A stretch of 64,000 bases of DNA. Origin: Flaccisagitta enflata (lineage: Eukaryota > Chaetognatha > Sagittoidea > Aphragmophora). The stretch's first letter is position 1; every line of letters begins with the position of its first letter. The DNA lies in the NCBI GenBank assembly GCA_965153355.1, contig OZ231127.1, positions 5,394,001 through 5,458,000 on the forward strand, given 5' to 3'. This document shows, in pieces, positions 1-17,915 of the stretch. The translations under genes were made by a program, and so were the position numbers. The notes below the pieces were generated by a model. That model ran no database searches. It was given only the letters and a program-made list of their open reading frames with translations, and had not been told where the DNA came from.

Positions 1-480
1 GGTGGTTATGGGTGGATAGAGTTGAGATAGGCCTAAGAGCTTGATAGGTGGTCATTTAGGGCCAGTGTGGAAAGAGAATAGATGGCCAAATTTCTTATGG
101 TTAGCAATTGCTGGTAATCAGACGCACAGCAAGACCAGCAAGTGCTCATACTCTTATGCATGCTAGTTTACCTAATTGGAGCAGAAGAAGGAGAAAGAAT
201 CCAAGGCACAACATTTTCGACGCTTTTTTGACTGATACCAGCAAATGACCCCCTTTTTAAAGCGGCTCTTTGAAATTGAAAATATCAGCAGTTTTTTTTT
301 GTTTTTTTTTTTTTTTTTTTGACACTCGATCAGAGTGAATTGTATTGACTAAGAAGAACAAAAACAGCGGAGCACCGCTATAGCGCTGATACAGAATACC
401 CGCCTAAAAACAAACCCGAACACATGGATTTGGGACCCTTATACCCCTCATGATGGATCTACCACCCCCTCCCCACCTAT
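1..480. other. No gene seen
   Basis: No exon-like or protein-like signal. It contains a poly-T run near 292-320 and otherwise unassigned A/T-rich sequence. Confidence 0.5.
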
Positions 481-486
481 TTGTTT

Positions 487-960
487 TTTCCTTTTTGGGC
501 AGCGGCCTCAAAGGGCCGATGTCCTCTAGGACACAGGGGTGAATTACCATACATCCGGCCATACATGAGTATGTCCCCTCCCCTGAGGCTCCTCAAGTCT
601 CAAATTCCCATTGAATAACATGGAAAATTGACAAAATGCAAACTTCCCATTGATTATGGAAAATTGATGAAAAATGAAAAAAAAAATGCCAAATCCCGAC
701 CTCATGGCCCTAAATCCCATCTCAAGGCCAAAATCCTATCTTTGAGGCCCAAATCCCGGCCTTGAGGGATTTGGGCTTCAAGGCTGGGAGTTGGGCCTCG
801 AGGCTGGGATATGGGCCTTGAAGCTGAGATATGGACCTGGAGGTTGGGGGAGGGGGGATGGAGGAGAAGTAGGAGAAGGAGAAAATTCCCCTGTGTGACA
901 GCATAGGTCATCGACTGGTGCTGCGGCTGCTGCCCTGTTCCCACCCTCAACTACAATCAT
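487..960. repeat. Family A element end with minisatellite
   Basis: Begins with the family A terminal sequence (gggcagcggcctcaaagggcc, then ctaggacacagg) and continues into degenerate units of the 'gggatttgggcctcaaggct' type. Only one end is clear, so this looks like a truncated or diverged copy. Open frames here are repeat artefacts. Confidence 0.6.
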
Positions 961-2016
961 GACCTACCTTAATAGGAGAACCACTGACCCCCTAACGCTT
1001 TTGCGACTATTTCTTTTTGTCATCTGTTTTTGCTTATTTTTTTAATCAGAAATTGATGGTCCTTCTGGGCCCTAATCAGGTCTGGACCCCTGTAATTTTT
1101 GCAAGTTGTATTACATTTATAGGCCTATTTCCGGCCCTTCTTATAAGGCATTACATTTGCACTCCCATGGGATTTTTTTCAGTTATTTCTATGTTGGAAA
1201 TAGGCAGCTTCACTGTAAGGCATGATTTTTTTCCAGTCCCTTGGTATGCGCTCTCGTGAAGCTCAACCATTTTATATCATGTTTGTATTTCACACGAGAA
1301 GTGTAGTAGGCATGATATTGATAAGGCAATTCCAATGACAAATAAAAAAATTCTAGTTTAACATTGAGATAACGATCTATTTCACAGCATAAAAAAATTG
1401 AAGTAAGAGAAATACGATCATAAAAGAGGATAACAAGGTAATCAAAGAATTAGAGAACTGGAAGCTAGTGTCATAGGGCTGGCTTTGCGGACCCAATTCA
1501 GAAAATTTTCACGTCTCTTTTTCACAAGTTGCTCCCGTGTGGGATGATCAAGGAACAATTGTTACAATTAGGGTGGTCGGGAATTTGGTCTAATTTCATG
1601 TATTGATATACTTTGGGCATTTGCACAAATATCCAGTAGTAGAAGGATTTCTCAAAAACTGGGACTTGCAATCAAACAAAAAACCTTGTTGGCAAAGCTA
1701 TGGGCTTACTATGGAGATTATTACATTGCTATAGGAAGCCTGTAGTTTTGCCGACATGGTTAAATCTTCAAATTCAGACCGCTATTTGTGGGGAAACCTT
1801 TTTTGGTACAGTTACGCAATGAATAGAGTATATCATTTGTTGAAATTTGACCCTTATCCCCGACCACCCTAGTAACGATTGTAAGGCTGACATGCTCTCA
1901 GACAAGCGGTAATTGAATGTTTTCCCTAAAGAGCGAGTTGTATGCAACCCTTAATTGCCTGCGCTCATCGCGATTTGCCAGTTACCACTTGACTGACATA
2001 ACTGTCGGAGCTAAGG
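961..2016. other. No gene seen
   Basis: Unassigned sequence without a recognisable protein, splice pair or tandem repeat. Confidence 0.45.
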
Positions 2017-2690
2017 ATGGAAACACAGTGGCTCTCCACCAGATGTAAAAATAGAGTATCATTGGAATTCCTTATGATTATGAGGGTGGAAACAGAGAAG
2101 CTCTCCACCAGATGTAAGAATAGAGTATCATTGGAATTCCTTTTGATTATGAGGGTGGAAACACAGTGGCTCTCCACCAGATGTAAGAAAAGAGTATCAT
2201 TGGAATTCCTTATGATTATGAGGGTGGAAACACAGTGGCTCTCCACCAGATGTAAGAATACAGTATCATTGGAATTCCTTATGATTATGAGGGTGGAAAC
2301 ACAGTGGCTCTTCACCAGATGTAAGAATAGAGTATCATTGGAATTCCTTATGATTATGAGGGTGGAAACACAGTGGCTCTTTACCAGATGTAAAAATAGA
2401 GTATCATTGGAATTCCTTATGATTATGAGGTTGGAAACACAGTGGCTCTTTACCAGATGTAAGAATAGAGTATCATTGGAATTCCTTATGATTATGAGAT
2501 TGGAAACAGAGTGGCTCTTCACCAGATGTAAGAATATAGTATCATTGGAATTCCTCATGATTATGAGGGCGGAAACACAGTGGCTCTTCACCAGATGTAA
2601 GAATAGAGTATCATTGGAATTCCTTATGATTATGAGGGTGGAAACACAGTAGCTCTTCACCAGATGTAAGAATACAGTATCATTCATGTG
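2017..2690. repeat. 69-bp tandem satellite, about 9.5 copies
   Basis: The unit begins near 'gtggaaacacagtggctct' and ends 'attccttatgattatgagg'. The period is 69 bp, a multiple of three, so both strands stay open for over 200 codons (23-residue repeats). Variation between units is scattered over all codon positions, which favours non-coding satellite DNA. Confidence 0.9.
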
Positions 2691-2792
2691 ATTTACAATT
2701 TAATGTCACTGCTGCACAAAAAGATGTATTCATTCTTTCTCCGAAGCGCAGATTTTTGGACCTCTTCACCAGGTAATCCGTAACGTAAAACA

Positions 2793-2923
2793 ATGAGATT
2801 AAACCCCAAGGTTGCTTAGAATTGCTTGGGTTCTGCTCGGGATCGGGGTTTGCTTGGGGTTTACTCGGGTTCAACCCCGAGCAACCCCGAGCAACCCCAA
2901 GCAACCCCCAGGGTTAAATCTCA
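2793..2923. repeat. Short foldback element
   Basis: Terminal inverted repeat tgagattaaaccc / gggttaaatctca encloses runs of 'ggggttgctcg' and its complement, so the whole 130 bp can fold on itself. A MITE-like element is the simplest reading. Confidence 0.6.
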
Positions 2924-3148
2924 CCCCAAATTACGGAGTTTTCTTTGTGTTTTTTAAAAGCAAATACATATTCCATTCTATGTCGTATTCTTTGCATACT
3001 TTCAGAACAGTAATGAAATCTCATATTGATGGTGCCATATCGTCGGCATAGACTAAATGAGCCGCGAAGTAATTCAGAAAGTATAATCCTCTCTTACAGT
3101 AGTTTAGTTTCAGCGGCATGATGGCGACGTAGAGGGACTCAAAGTCCG

Positions 3149-3361
3149 GGGGCGTTTCTAGTCAAAGACGATTGCGTTTTGAAAGGGCCACTCGGTCGCT
3201 CGCTACATTCGTTCGCTCGCACCGCTCACTCCGTTCACGGGCTCGCTCACTCACTTCGCTCACTCCCTCGTGGGACAGTTAAAATTCTTAAATATGTGTT
3301 CATACTGTTATCGCGTTTCACGGGAACAAACGCGTTTTTGGCGCTCACTAGAAACACGCCC
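3149..3361. mobile_element. Family D inverted-repeat element
   Basis: Ends are ggggcgtttctagtc and actagaaacacgccc, which are inverted repeats. The middle is rich in cgctcgct / cactcact units and contains a second internal pair of 'gcgtttt' motifs. Other copies lie at 17656-17915, 24086-24363 and 59700-59982. It has no coding capacity, so it is probably a non-autonomous DNA element. Confidence 0.75.
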
Positions 3362-4060
3362 TCAGGCGATTCGACGTCTTGACAAACGCCAGCCGAGATG
3401 CAGAAGCACTCAATGAAATTTAGTCACTAGTGGCCCCGATTTTCCCGGGGACACAAATTATGGATTAAAAGGTTTGAATCTTGCTGTCTTCAAATCTACA
3501 GAGAAAAGCTGTAACATCCCTACCTACAGCGCCAATCAATCATACTTAAGAATCTTTTGCGGTGGAGAAAGAATGTTTATGTCAATACAAGTGGCTTTAA
3601 GATAATTACAAAAGTTCATAAAATCAAGGATTTTATATTATGATTTCAGATTAGCGTAGAAATTGCAAAATCGTCTTGAAGGCGCCATTTGTATCGTTTA
3701 GGCTATAATTTACAGCTCAATACAAACAAGCTATACGTATAACTGTAATCTAATCTGTAAGGGGGGGGGTGCTACAGTTTTAGAAGGGGTTCACACCTTG
3801 TATTAACCCTTCTTCTATAAATGCTTTTAACTACGCACTTTACTCTTTTTGTTTTTCTATCTCCCTCTGTTTCTATCTCCAAAGAAAAAGATCGCTTATG
3901 CAAATATGAAAAAAAAATCTTATGCAAATATGACAAAACTTATGCAAATAGAAAAATAATCAAAAGAAATTTCAAAATTATTTTGAAAAAGAAATGCTTA
4001 GGTAAAATAGTCGTAGGCAGTAAAAAATATTGAGTATTAGAATATGATAACAAGACTCAA
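3362..4060. other. No gene seen
   Basis: A/T-rich unassigned sequence. The open frame near 3821-4033 is Lys/Ile-rich and shows no domain. Confidence 0.45.
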
Positions 4061-4065
4061 ACAAA

Positions 4066-4312
4066 ACAAGGCCGTATACACGGCTACATTAGTCGCGGAT
4101 GGGTGGGCAGGAGCGGAAAACCTCGAAAAACAATTTTGTGACGGACGGACGGACGGACGGACGGACGGACGGACGGACGGACGGACGGACGGACGGACGG
4201 ACGGACGGACGGACGGACAGAGGGATGGACGGACGGATGGATGGACGGACGGACGGACGGACGGACCAAAAAGTGGCTTAAAGAGTCGCGTGTCCGCGAC
4301 TGAAAAAAAAAC
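4066..4312. mobile_element. Family B element with (GACG)n core
   Basis: Starts 'aacaaggccg.atacacggc', then 'agtcgcggatgggtgggcagg', and ends 'gtcgcgtgtccgcgactgaaaa'. The AGTCGCGGA / GTCCGCGACT ends are inverted repeats. The core (4140-4266) is a GACG tetranucleotide array of about 30 units. Further copies: 6082-6222, 17060-17258, 56517-56642, 63517-63720, and reversed at 15475-15665, 21825-21995 and 23590-23712. Confidence 0.75.
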
Positions 4313-4410
4313 AATATGAAGGAGATTTGTATGATGAAGAATTGTATGATGGGGTAAGAAGTTTTCCTGATCTCCTTCATTTAATACCCGAATTAAAAGA
4401 ACGCTAGTTT

Positions 4411-4718
4411 TTAGATGCGTCCGTCAGGAACGCATCTCTATAAGAGGGTTTGTCCGTCGGTCCGTCCGTCCGTCGGTCCGTCCGTCGGTCCGTCCGTCGG
4501 TCCGTCCGTCGGTCCGTCCGTAACGCCTGTGCAAAAACCGCGCTTCTCGACTGTTTTTGGCCAGAGTGAGATCCTACACTGGAACAAATGATCGACCAAG
4601 ATGTTTTGAGAGTCTTTTCACCCGTCTGTTCATCCATCTGTCTCTCCATACATATGTCACATGATCAATAAACGATGAGACACAGCCCGGACGCATCGTT
4701 GCCCGGTCGGGCTTGTTT
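4411..4718. mobile_element. Family C element with CCGT core
   Basis: Starts 'gatgcgtccgtcaggaacgcatc' and ends 'cggacgcatcgttgcccggtcgggcttgttt', with a CCGTCCGTCGGT array at about 4452-4520. Conserved internal sequence includes 'taacgcctgtgcaaaaaccgcg'. Two other copies are present at 5075-5352 and, reversed, at 63722-64000. Confidence 0.7.
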
Positions 4719-5074
4719 CATAAAAGAGCTTGAATTGGACTTTATTTTCTTTCTGAGCAGCTCTTTGCGAGCTGGTTTGGTTTATTTCAACTTCCGTTCA
4801 TCATATCAAAGAGTTTTAGCCATCTAAATCAAGTTGAGGCGGAGAAATGGCCGCGTAAAAGTGACATGTTCTTCACTTATTTTTGCCTTTAATTTTCAGT
4901 TTGATCCTGATTTTATCATATTCCTTTACAGTCGGTGCTTCATTTTTCGTCATAGACATTGAGGAACTCAAATATAAGAACTTAACAAGCAGACAGAATG
5001 GGTAAAACAGTGCCCGATTGCTCATGACAGTGCAATTTATTACTCCATCATTTTCAACCCAAAACATCCTTTTA

Positions 5075-5352
5075 AGATGTTTCCGTCAGGAACGCATCTC
5101 TGTAAGAGGGTCTGTCCGTCTGTCGGTCCGTCGCCCCGTCCGTTGGTCCATCCATCTGTAACGCCTGTGCGAAAACCGCGTTTCTCGGCTGTTTTTGGCC
5201 ACGGTGAGATCTGACACTGAAACAAATGATCAACCAACATGTTTTGAGAGTCTTTTCACCCGTCTGTTCGATCATCTGTCTCTCCAATATGCCACATGAT
5301 CAATACACGCTGAGATACAGCCCGGACGCATCGTAGCCCGGTCGGGCTTGTT
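5075..5352. mobile_element. Family C element, second copy
   Basis: Same order of motifs as the copy at 4411-4718, about 85-90% similar by eye, but with a much shorter CCGT array. Confidence 0.7.
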
Positions 5353-5578
5353 TTCCTCTTACTGCATTTTGAAATTTTGACTCATGCATCCTCATTTGAG
5401 TAGAACTTCAAAACGAATAAGTCAACAGATGTGGGATTGCACTCAAAAGGAAGCGATTGAAAAACGCTTTAATTTGGTAACCAATCAATTATGTTCCGCA
5501 GGCATGTAGATTTTGAAGTAGCGGGTAGCGCCGCTACTTGGCAGGACAAAGGCCTTGTCGGCAGCTTCCAGTAGAAGA

Positions 5579-5761
5579 AGAAAAAAAAGGAGGAAGAAGA
5601 AGAGGAAGAAGATGAAGAAGAAGAGTGAAGTGAAAAGAGAGAGGAAAGAAGAGAGAAGGGAGAAGAAAAACAGAGAAAAAAACGAAAGAAAGAACTAAAA
5701 GAAAGAAAGAAAGAAAAGAAGAAAAAAAGAAAGAAAGAAAAAAGAAAGAAAGAAAGAAAAA

Positions 5762-5837
<76 letters not shown>

Positions 5838-5868
5838 AAAAAGAAAGAAAGAAAGAGAGAAAGAAAGA
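5579..5868. repeat. (AAAG)n-type purine microsatellite
   Basis: Almost pure A/G on the plus strand, mostly AAAG units. The long Phe/Leu/Ser frames on the minus strand are artefacts of this tract. Confidence 0.95.
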
Positions 5869-6081
5869 TCTCAAAGTAAGCTCGCTCACTTTTGTGCACA
5901 AACAAGATCGGATACACAGTAGGACTGTAGCGGACCGGACCGTTGGTTGAGAAATTTCCAAAAAGATCCTCACATACACTTATGAGTTAACACAATTACA
6001 GATAACCAAACTCACCAGACTTTAACTACTTGTTACCAAAATCACCAGACGGAAATATTAAAATTACCTGACATAAGGTCT

Positions 6082-6222
6082 AACAAGGCCGGATACACGG
6101 CAATCCAGTCGCGGATGGTTGGGCAGGAGCAGTAATGCAAAAAACCGCTCGCAGTTTTAGAAATATTTCGGACCGACCTACCGACCGACATGGTAAGTTC
6201 TAGAGTCGCGTGTCCGCGACTA
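6082..6222. mobile_element. Family B element, short copy
   Basis: Carries 'aacaaggccggatacacggc', 'cagtcgcggatggttgggcagg' and 'gtcgcgtgtccgcgactaaaa', but only a few GACC/GACG units in the core. Confidence 0.7.
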
Positions 6223-6613
6223 AAAAAATCCAGATCACTAAGGGAACCTTCCAATCCATCAGCTCCCAATTTGTTACCAGGCTTGCTGATGCCTCACTAA
6301 GTATCCACGAAAGTGGATGTATCTCTACCTGACAAGGATTTTTCAGTTTTTTGTTTTATCTGCATAAATCTGATTCACGGTAAGCTACATGGAACACAAA
6401 AAGATGTTGATTACTTTGAAACGTCCAGAGACGTTTTTCTTTTTATCTATATAAAATAAAAAGATTAGTTTAAGTTATGATTTCTACTCAAATTGAATAA
6501 GTGACAATTTATCAAAATTTCACTGGAGCAGTCATCATATAACTGCAATATGCAAATGATATGTTCGTCATTTCTCAATTTCCACTTTTTAGTCGCAGAC
6601 ACACATTTTAGGT

Positions 6614-6853
<240 letters not shown>

Positions 6854-7267
6854 GTAGGCGTTTGGTGACATCGGCAGATATCAGGGGAAAATATACGCTA
6901 CTTGGCAGGATGGAAGAATAAACACGCCTGATGTCCCAAGTGAACCATGAGCGCAAAAGTCGGTATAGAAAAACTTTTTTTTAATTTGCGTACAGTCCAG
7001 CTGTATCGAGCTGTATCTATCTATCAAATTCTTTCTATGATGAAAGCAGGCCTGTATATTATCGAGTTTCCCCCCCCCCCCACCCCCGGGGGGGGGGGGG
7101 AGAAATCAAAGGGTCTGGAGATGGGGAAGGAAACCAGAGGGGGAAATAGTCGCAAAAGCATTAGATGGTCAGCGGTACCTGTTGCCCCTATGTGAGTATA
7201 TGTGGGGTGTGAAGGTGAGAGGGGCAGCGGCCCCGAAGGGGCCAATGACCTATGCTTAGTAAGTTTT

Positions 7268-8040
7268 GAAGCTCTAGGATTGAATTTGAGCATCAATAAT
7301 GGGATTTGAGCCTCAAGGCTGTGATTTGAGTCATGAGTGTGTGATTTGAGCCTCGAGGCTGTGATTTGAGCCATGAGGCTGTTATTTGTGCCTCGAGGCT
7401 GTGATTTGAGGCTTGAGGCTGGGATTTGAGACTTTAGGCTGGGATTTGAGCCTCAAGGCTGGGATTTGAGGCTTGAGGCTGGGATTTGAGGCTTTAGGCT
7501 GGGATTTGAGCCTTGAGGCTGGGAAGTGAGCCTCGAGGCTGGGATATGGGCCTCTAGACTGGGATTTGAGCCTCAAGGTTGGGATTTGAGCCTCAAGGTA
7601 GGGATTTGAGCCTTAAGGTTGGGATTTGAGCCTCAAGGCTGGGATTTGGGCCTTGAGGCTAGAATTTGGGCCTCTAGACTAGGATTTGGGCCTCAAGACA
7701 AGGATTTGGGCCTCCAGGCTGGAATTTTGGCCTTTAGGCTGGGTCTTTATCTCAAGGCTGGGTTTTGGGCCTCAAGGCTGGAATTTTGGCCTATAGGCTG
7801 GAGTTTGAGCCTCAAGCCTGGGGTTTGGGCCTCAAGGCTGGGATCTGGGCCTCAAAGCTAGGTTTTGGGCTTTAAGGCAAGGTTTTGGGCCACAAGGCTA
7901 GGATTTGAGCCTCAAGGCTGGAATTTGGGCCTTGAGGCTAGGATTTAGGCCTCAAGGCTGGGATTTGGGCCGCAAGGCTGGGATTTGGGCCACAAGGCCT
8001 GGATTTGGGCCTCAAGGCCAGGATTTGGGCCATGAGGCGA
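7268..8040. repeat. 20-bp minisatellite 'gggatttgagcctcaaggct'
   Basis: About 38 degenerate units of roughly 20 bp. It is flanked on both sides by family A end sequence (near 7223-7260 and 8085-8125), so the array sits inside a family A element. Confidence 0.9.
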
Positions 8041-8195
8041 GGGGGAGTACGGACGGAGAAGGAGGAGAAACTTCTGCATATGTGAAAGCATAGGTCATCG
8101 GCCCCTTCGAGGCCGCTGCCCAAAAAGGAAAAATATAACTTTTGACAGTACTAAATCATAAAACCAAATTAGAAAAACACAATTTAACACTTTTT

Positions 8196-8644
8196 GGGCA
8201 GCGGCCCCAAAGGGCCGATGTCCTTTAGAACACAGGGGGGAATTCCGAGACGTCCGTCCGTCCGTCTGTCTTTCCGTCCTTCCGTCCTTCCGTCCGTCCC
8301 CCCCCCTGTTGACCATCAAGGCCTCAAATTAGCCCTCCCAGGACTCAATTTAGCCCTTCAGGCCTAAAATCAGCCCTCTTGGCTTCAAATCAGCCCCCCT
8401 CCCATGCCCTAAATCTGCCTCCCAGAGCTCAAATCTGCCCTCCAGACCTTCAATCAGCCCTCCAAGCTTAAAACCAGCCCGCCAAACCTCAAATCTGCTC
8501 TCAAAGCCTTAATTATGCCCTCCAACCCTCTGTTATGCCTTCAGTGGCATAAATCAGCCATCTAGAGCCCCCTCAGGACGGACGGACGTCTCGAAATTCC
8601 CCCCTGTGTTCTACAGGACATCGGCCCTTTGGGGCCGCTGCCCT
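8196..8644. mobile_element. Family A element, complete copy
   Basis: Left end gggcagcggccccaaagggcc, right end the reverse complement; the inverted repeats run for about 45 bp including 'gatgtcctntagaacacagg'. Inside the ends come CCGT/GACG arrays in opposite orientation, and in the centre about a dozen units of 'cctcaaatcagccctcc'. There is no transposase. It is best read as a non-autonomous element that carries its own minisatellite. Confidence 0.8.
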
Positions 8645-8719
8645 GCTCTCACTCCACTTCTTCACTGGATCACTCAGCAGGGCATCGGGTACCGCTGACC
8701 ATGTGCAATCCTTGGATGA

Positions 8720-9735
8720 CTAGTTAAACCTTAACTACATAGTTTTATTGCTCTATGGGGAAGAAAATCATAGATATAAAAATGTGACGCGACTCGTTGC
8801 GGGGAAGGAAATCAAAGGCAGGGGGGGGGGAAATCAAAAGCGACTCAATAATATACACCCCTGGATGAAAGGAGAAGAAAAAATTAAGAGCAAAAAAGAT
8901 TTTAATGGAACTGAATCACCAAGAAACGAGGCTCAATATCAATGGAACAAATTGAGAGGAGGAGGAAGGGAATGGAAAGCTAAATATTTTATAAGTTATA
9001 GGGAAGTCAACATGACATAAGATCAAAGATCAAAACTGGAAACAAGGAAAAAGAGAACCTGATTTTCCACTCTGCACACTGCTATCCAAATCTGAAAATT
9101 TTTACATGCTAAGAATTTTTCGTTTAGTTCCAAAAATAATCCAGACCCTCTGTTCTTGGGATGAAATAATAAGTAATACGTCTAATTCGTCTAATTCATC
9201 TAATTCGACTTATAACTATCAAGTAGAAAAAAAGAAACGAATCTAAAAAAAAAAGGGAATATGTGGAAAAATCGCGGTGTTCTTTGCGATTGAAAAAACC
9301 ACAAATGTAATTGGCATCAGATTTTTCCATTCAAACACGCGTAACAATTATTAACAATTCAACTCGAAGAAAACACGTGATTGCCCGATGGATGGACGGA
9401 TGGATGGACGGACAGACACACCCTCTTTTAGAGATGGGAGGACGTATTTAAAAATAGTAGGACAAATGGACAGACAGAGCCTCTCTCTCAGAATCGCTGG
9501 CAGAGGACGATATGAAATAAACAAGTTTTTTTACATTCTTTTCTGATCAGTAATAAGGTTGTGGTCAGGACGGATTGACTGACAGAAAGATAGACAGAGG
9601 GCCGAATGGTACGGATGGATAGTTGGACTTGGACTGACGGACGGACGGATGAACAGATGAACAAACAAACAATAGTCCCTTAGTTTTTTAGAGAACTTTG
9701 TCCCCATTGGGGCCACTTCCCAAAAAGAATGATGG
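8720..9735. other. No gene seen downstream of the FReD gene
   Basis: A/T-rich flank with scattered GACG/GGAT repeat pieces near 9385-9650. Part of it is probably the 3' untranslated or flanking region of the fibrinogen-domain gene. Confidence 0.4.
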
Positions 9736-16921
<7,186 letters not shown>

Positions 16922-17059
16922 CCTAATTGCTTCCTGTTGTTTCAAAAACCCAAAAGTGACCTTTGGCAAAACTAAGACAAAACCTATCAGAAAACAACTT
17001 TTATATGCGGAGAAAATTCGTCCGTGACACACACAAAAAAAATGGCACAAAAAAGTAGT

Positions 17060-17258
17060 AGAACAAGGCCGGATACACGGCCACCAGTTGCGGACGGGTG
17101 GGCAGGGGCGGAAATGCAACTATCCGCAACTGAAAATGTTCTAAAACGCTTGTTATCCCACTTTTCGACTCGTGCTGTCAGACCGACGGACAGATGGATG
17201 GACCGATGGACAGACGGACAAAGCCTCTTATAGAGTTGCGCGTCCGCAACTTAAAAAA
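17060..17258. mobile_element. Family B element
   Basis: 'aacaaggccggatacacggccaccagttgcggacgggtgggcagg' motif order, GACG-type core, right end 'gttgcgcgtccgcaact'. Both arms changed C to T at the same paired place (agttgcgga / tccgcaact), so the inverted-repeat pairing is kept. Confidence 0.75.
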
Positions 17259-17655
17259 CGAAATAGAATTTAGTAAATTGTAAAAAAAGGAGAGGAAATA
17301 AGTAACAATCTCTAAGTAAACAAAGCACCACAATGGGGGGAAAGAGTTTTTTTGTCGTGAATATGCAACTTTATAGCCCGCCATCTGTCAGTCTGATAGT
17401 TGATTTGTCCGTAAGTCCGTAGGTACCACTTTGTTATTTCAATGTTCTTGGGTATTTTTGCCCAAATGTCCTTTGTCACTGCCATGCCAGTACCTACTCG
17501 CTTGGTAACACTATATGAAAGTCACTCCCTCAGTCTGTCGTGTTGGTCCATCTGATATTGCATCTATACAAGACTAGAGATACAAGACTCTTTTCCGACC
17601 GACCGACCAACAGCTATTCCGCGACTAAAAACATGGCTGGGCACATGACCAATAA

Positions 17656-17915
17656 GGGGGCGTTTCTAGTCAAACACGATCGCGTTTTGAACGGGCCACT
17701 CGGTCGCTCGCTACGTTCGTTCGCTCGCACCGCTTACTCCGCTTACTCGCTCCACAGCGCTCCGCTTCGCTACGCTCGCTCGCTCCGTTCACGGGCTCGC
17801 TCACTCACTTTGCTCACTCCCTTGTGGGACAGTTGAAATTCTTGAATATGTGTTCACGCTGTTATCGAGTTTCATGGGTTCAAACGCGTTTTTCATCTCC
17901 ACTAGAAACACGCCC
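17656..17915. mobile_element. Family D element
   Basis: Ends gggggcgtttctagt and actagaaacacgccc. The core of 'cgctcgctacgttcgttcgctcgc' type is longer than in the copy at 3149-3361. Confidence 0.75.
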
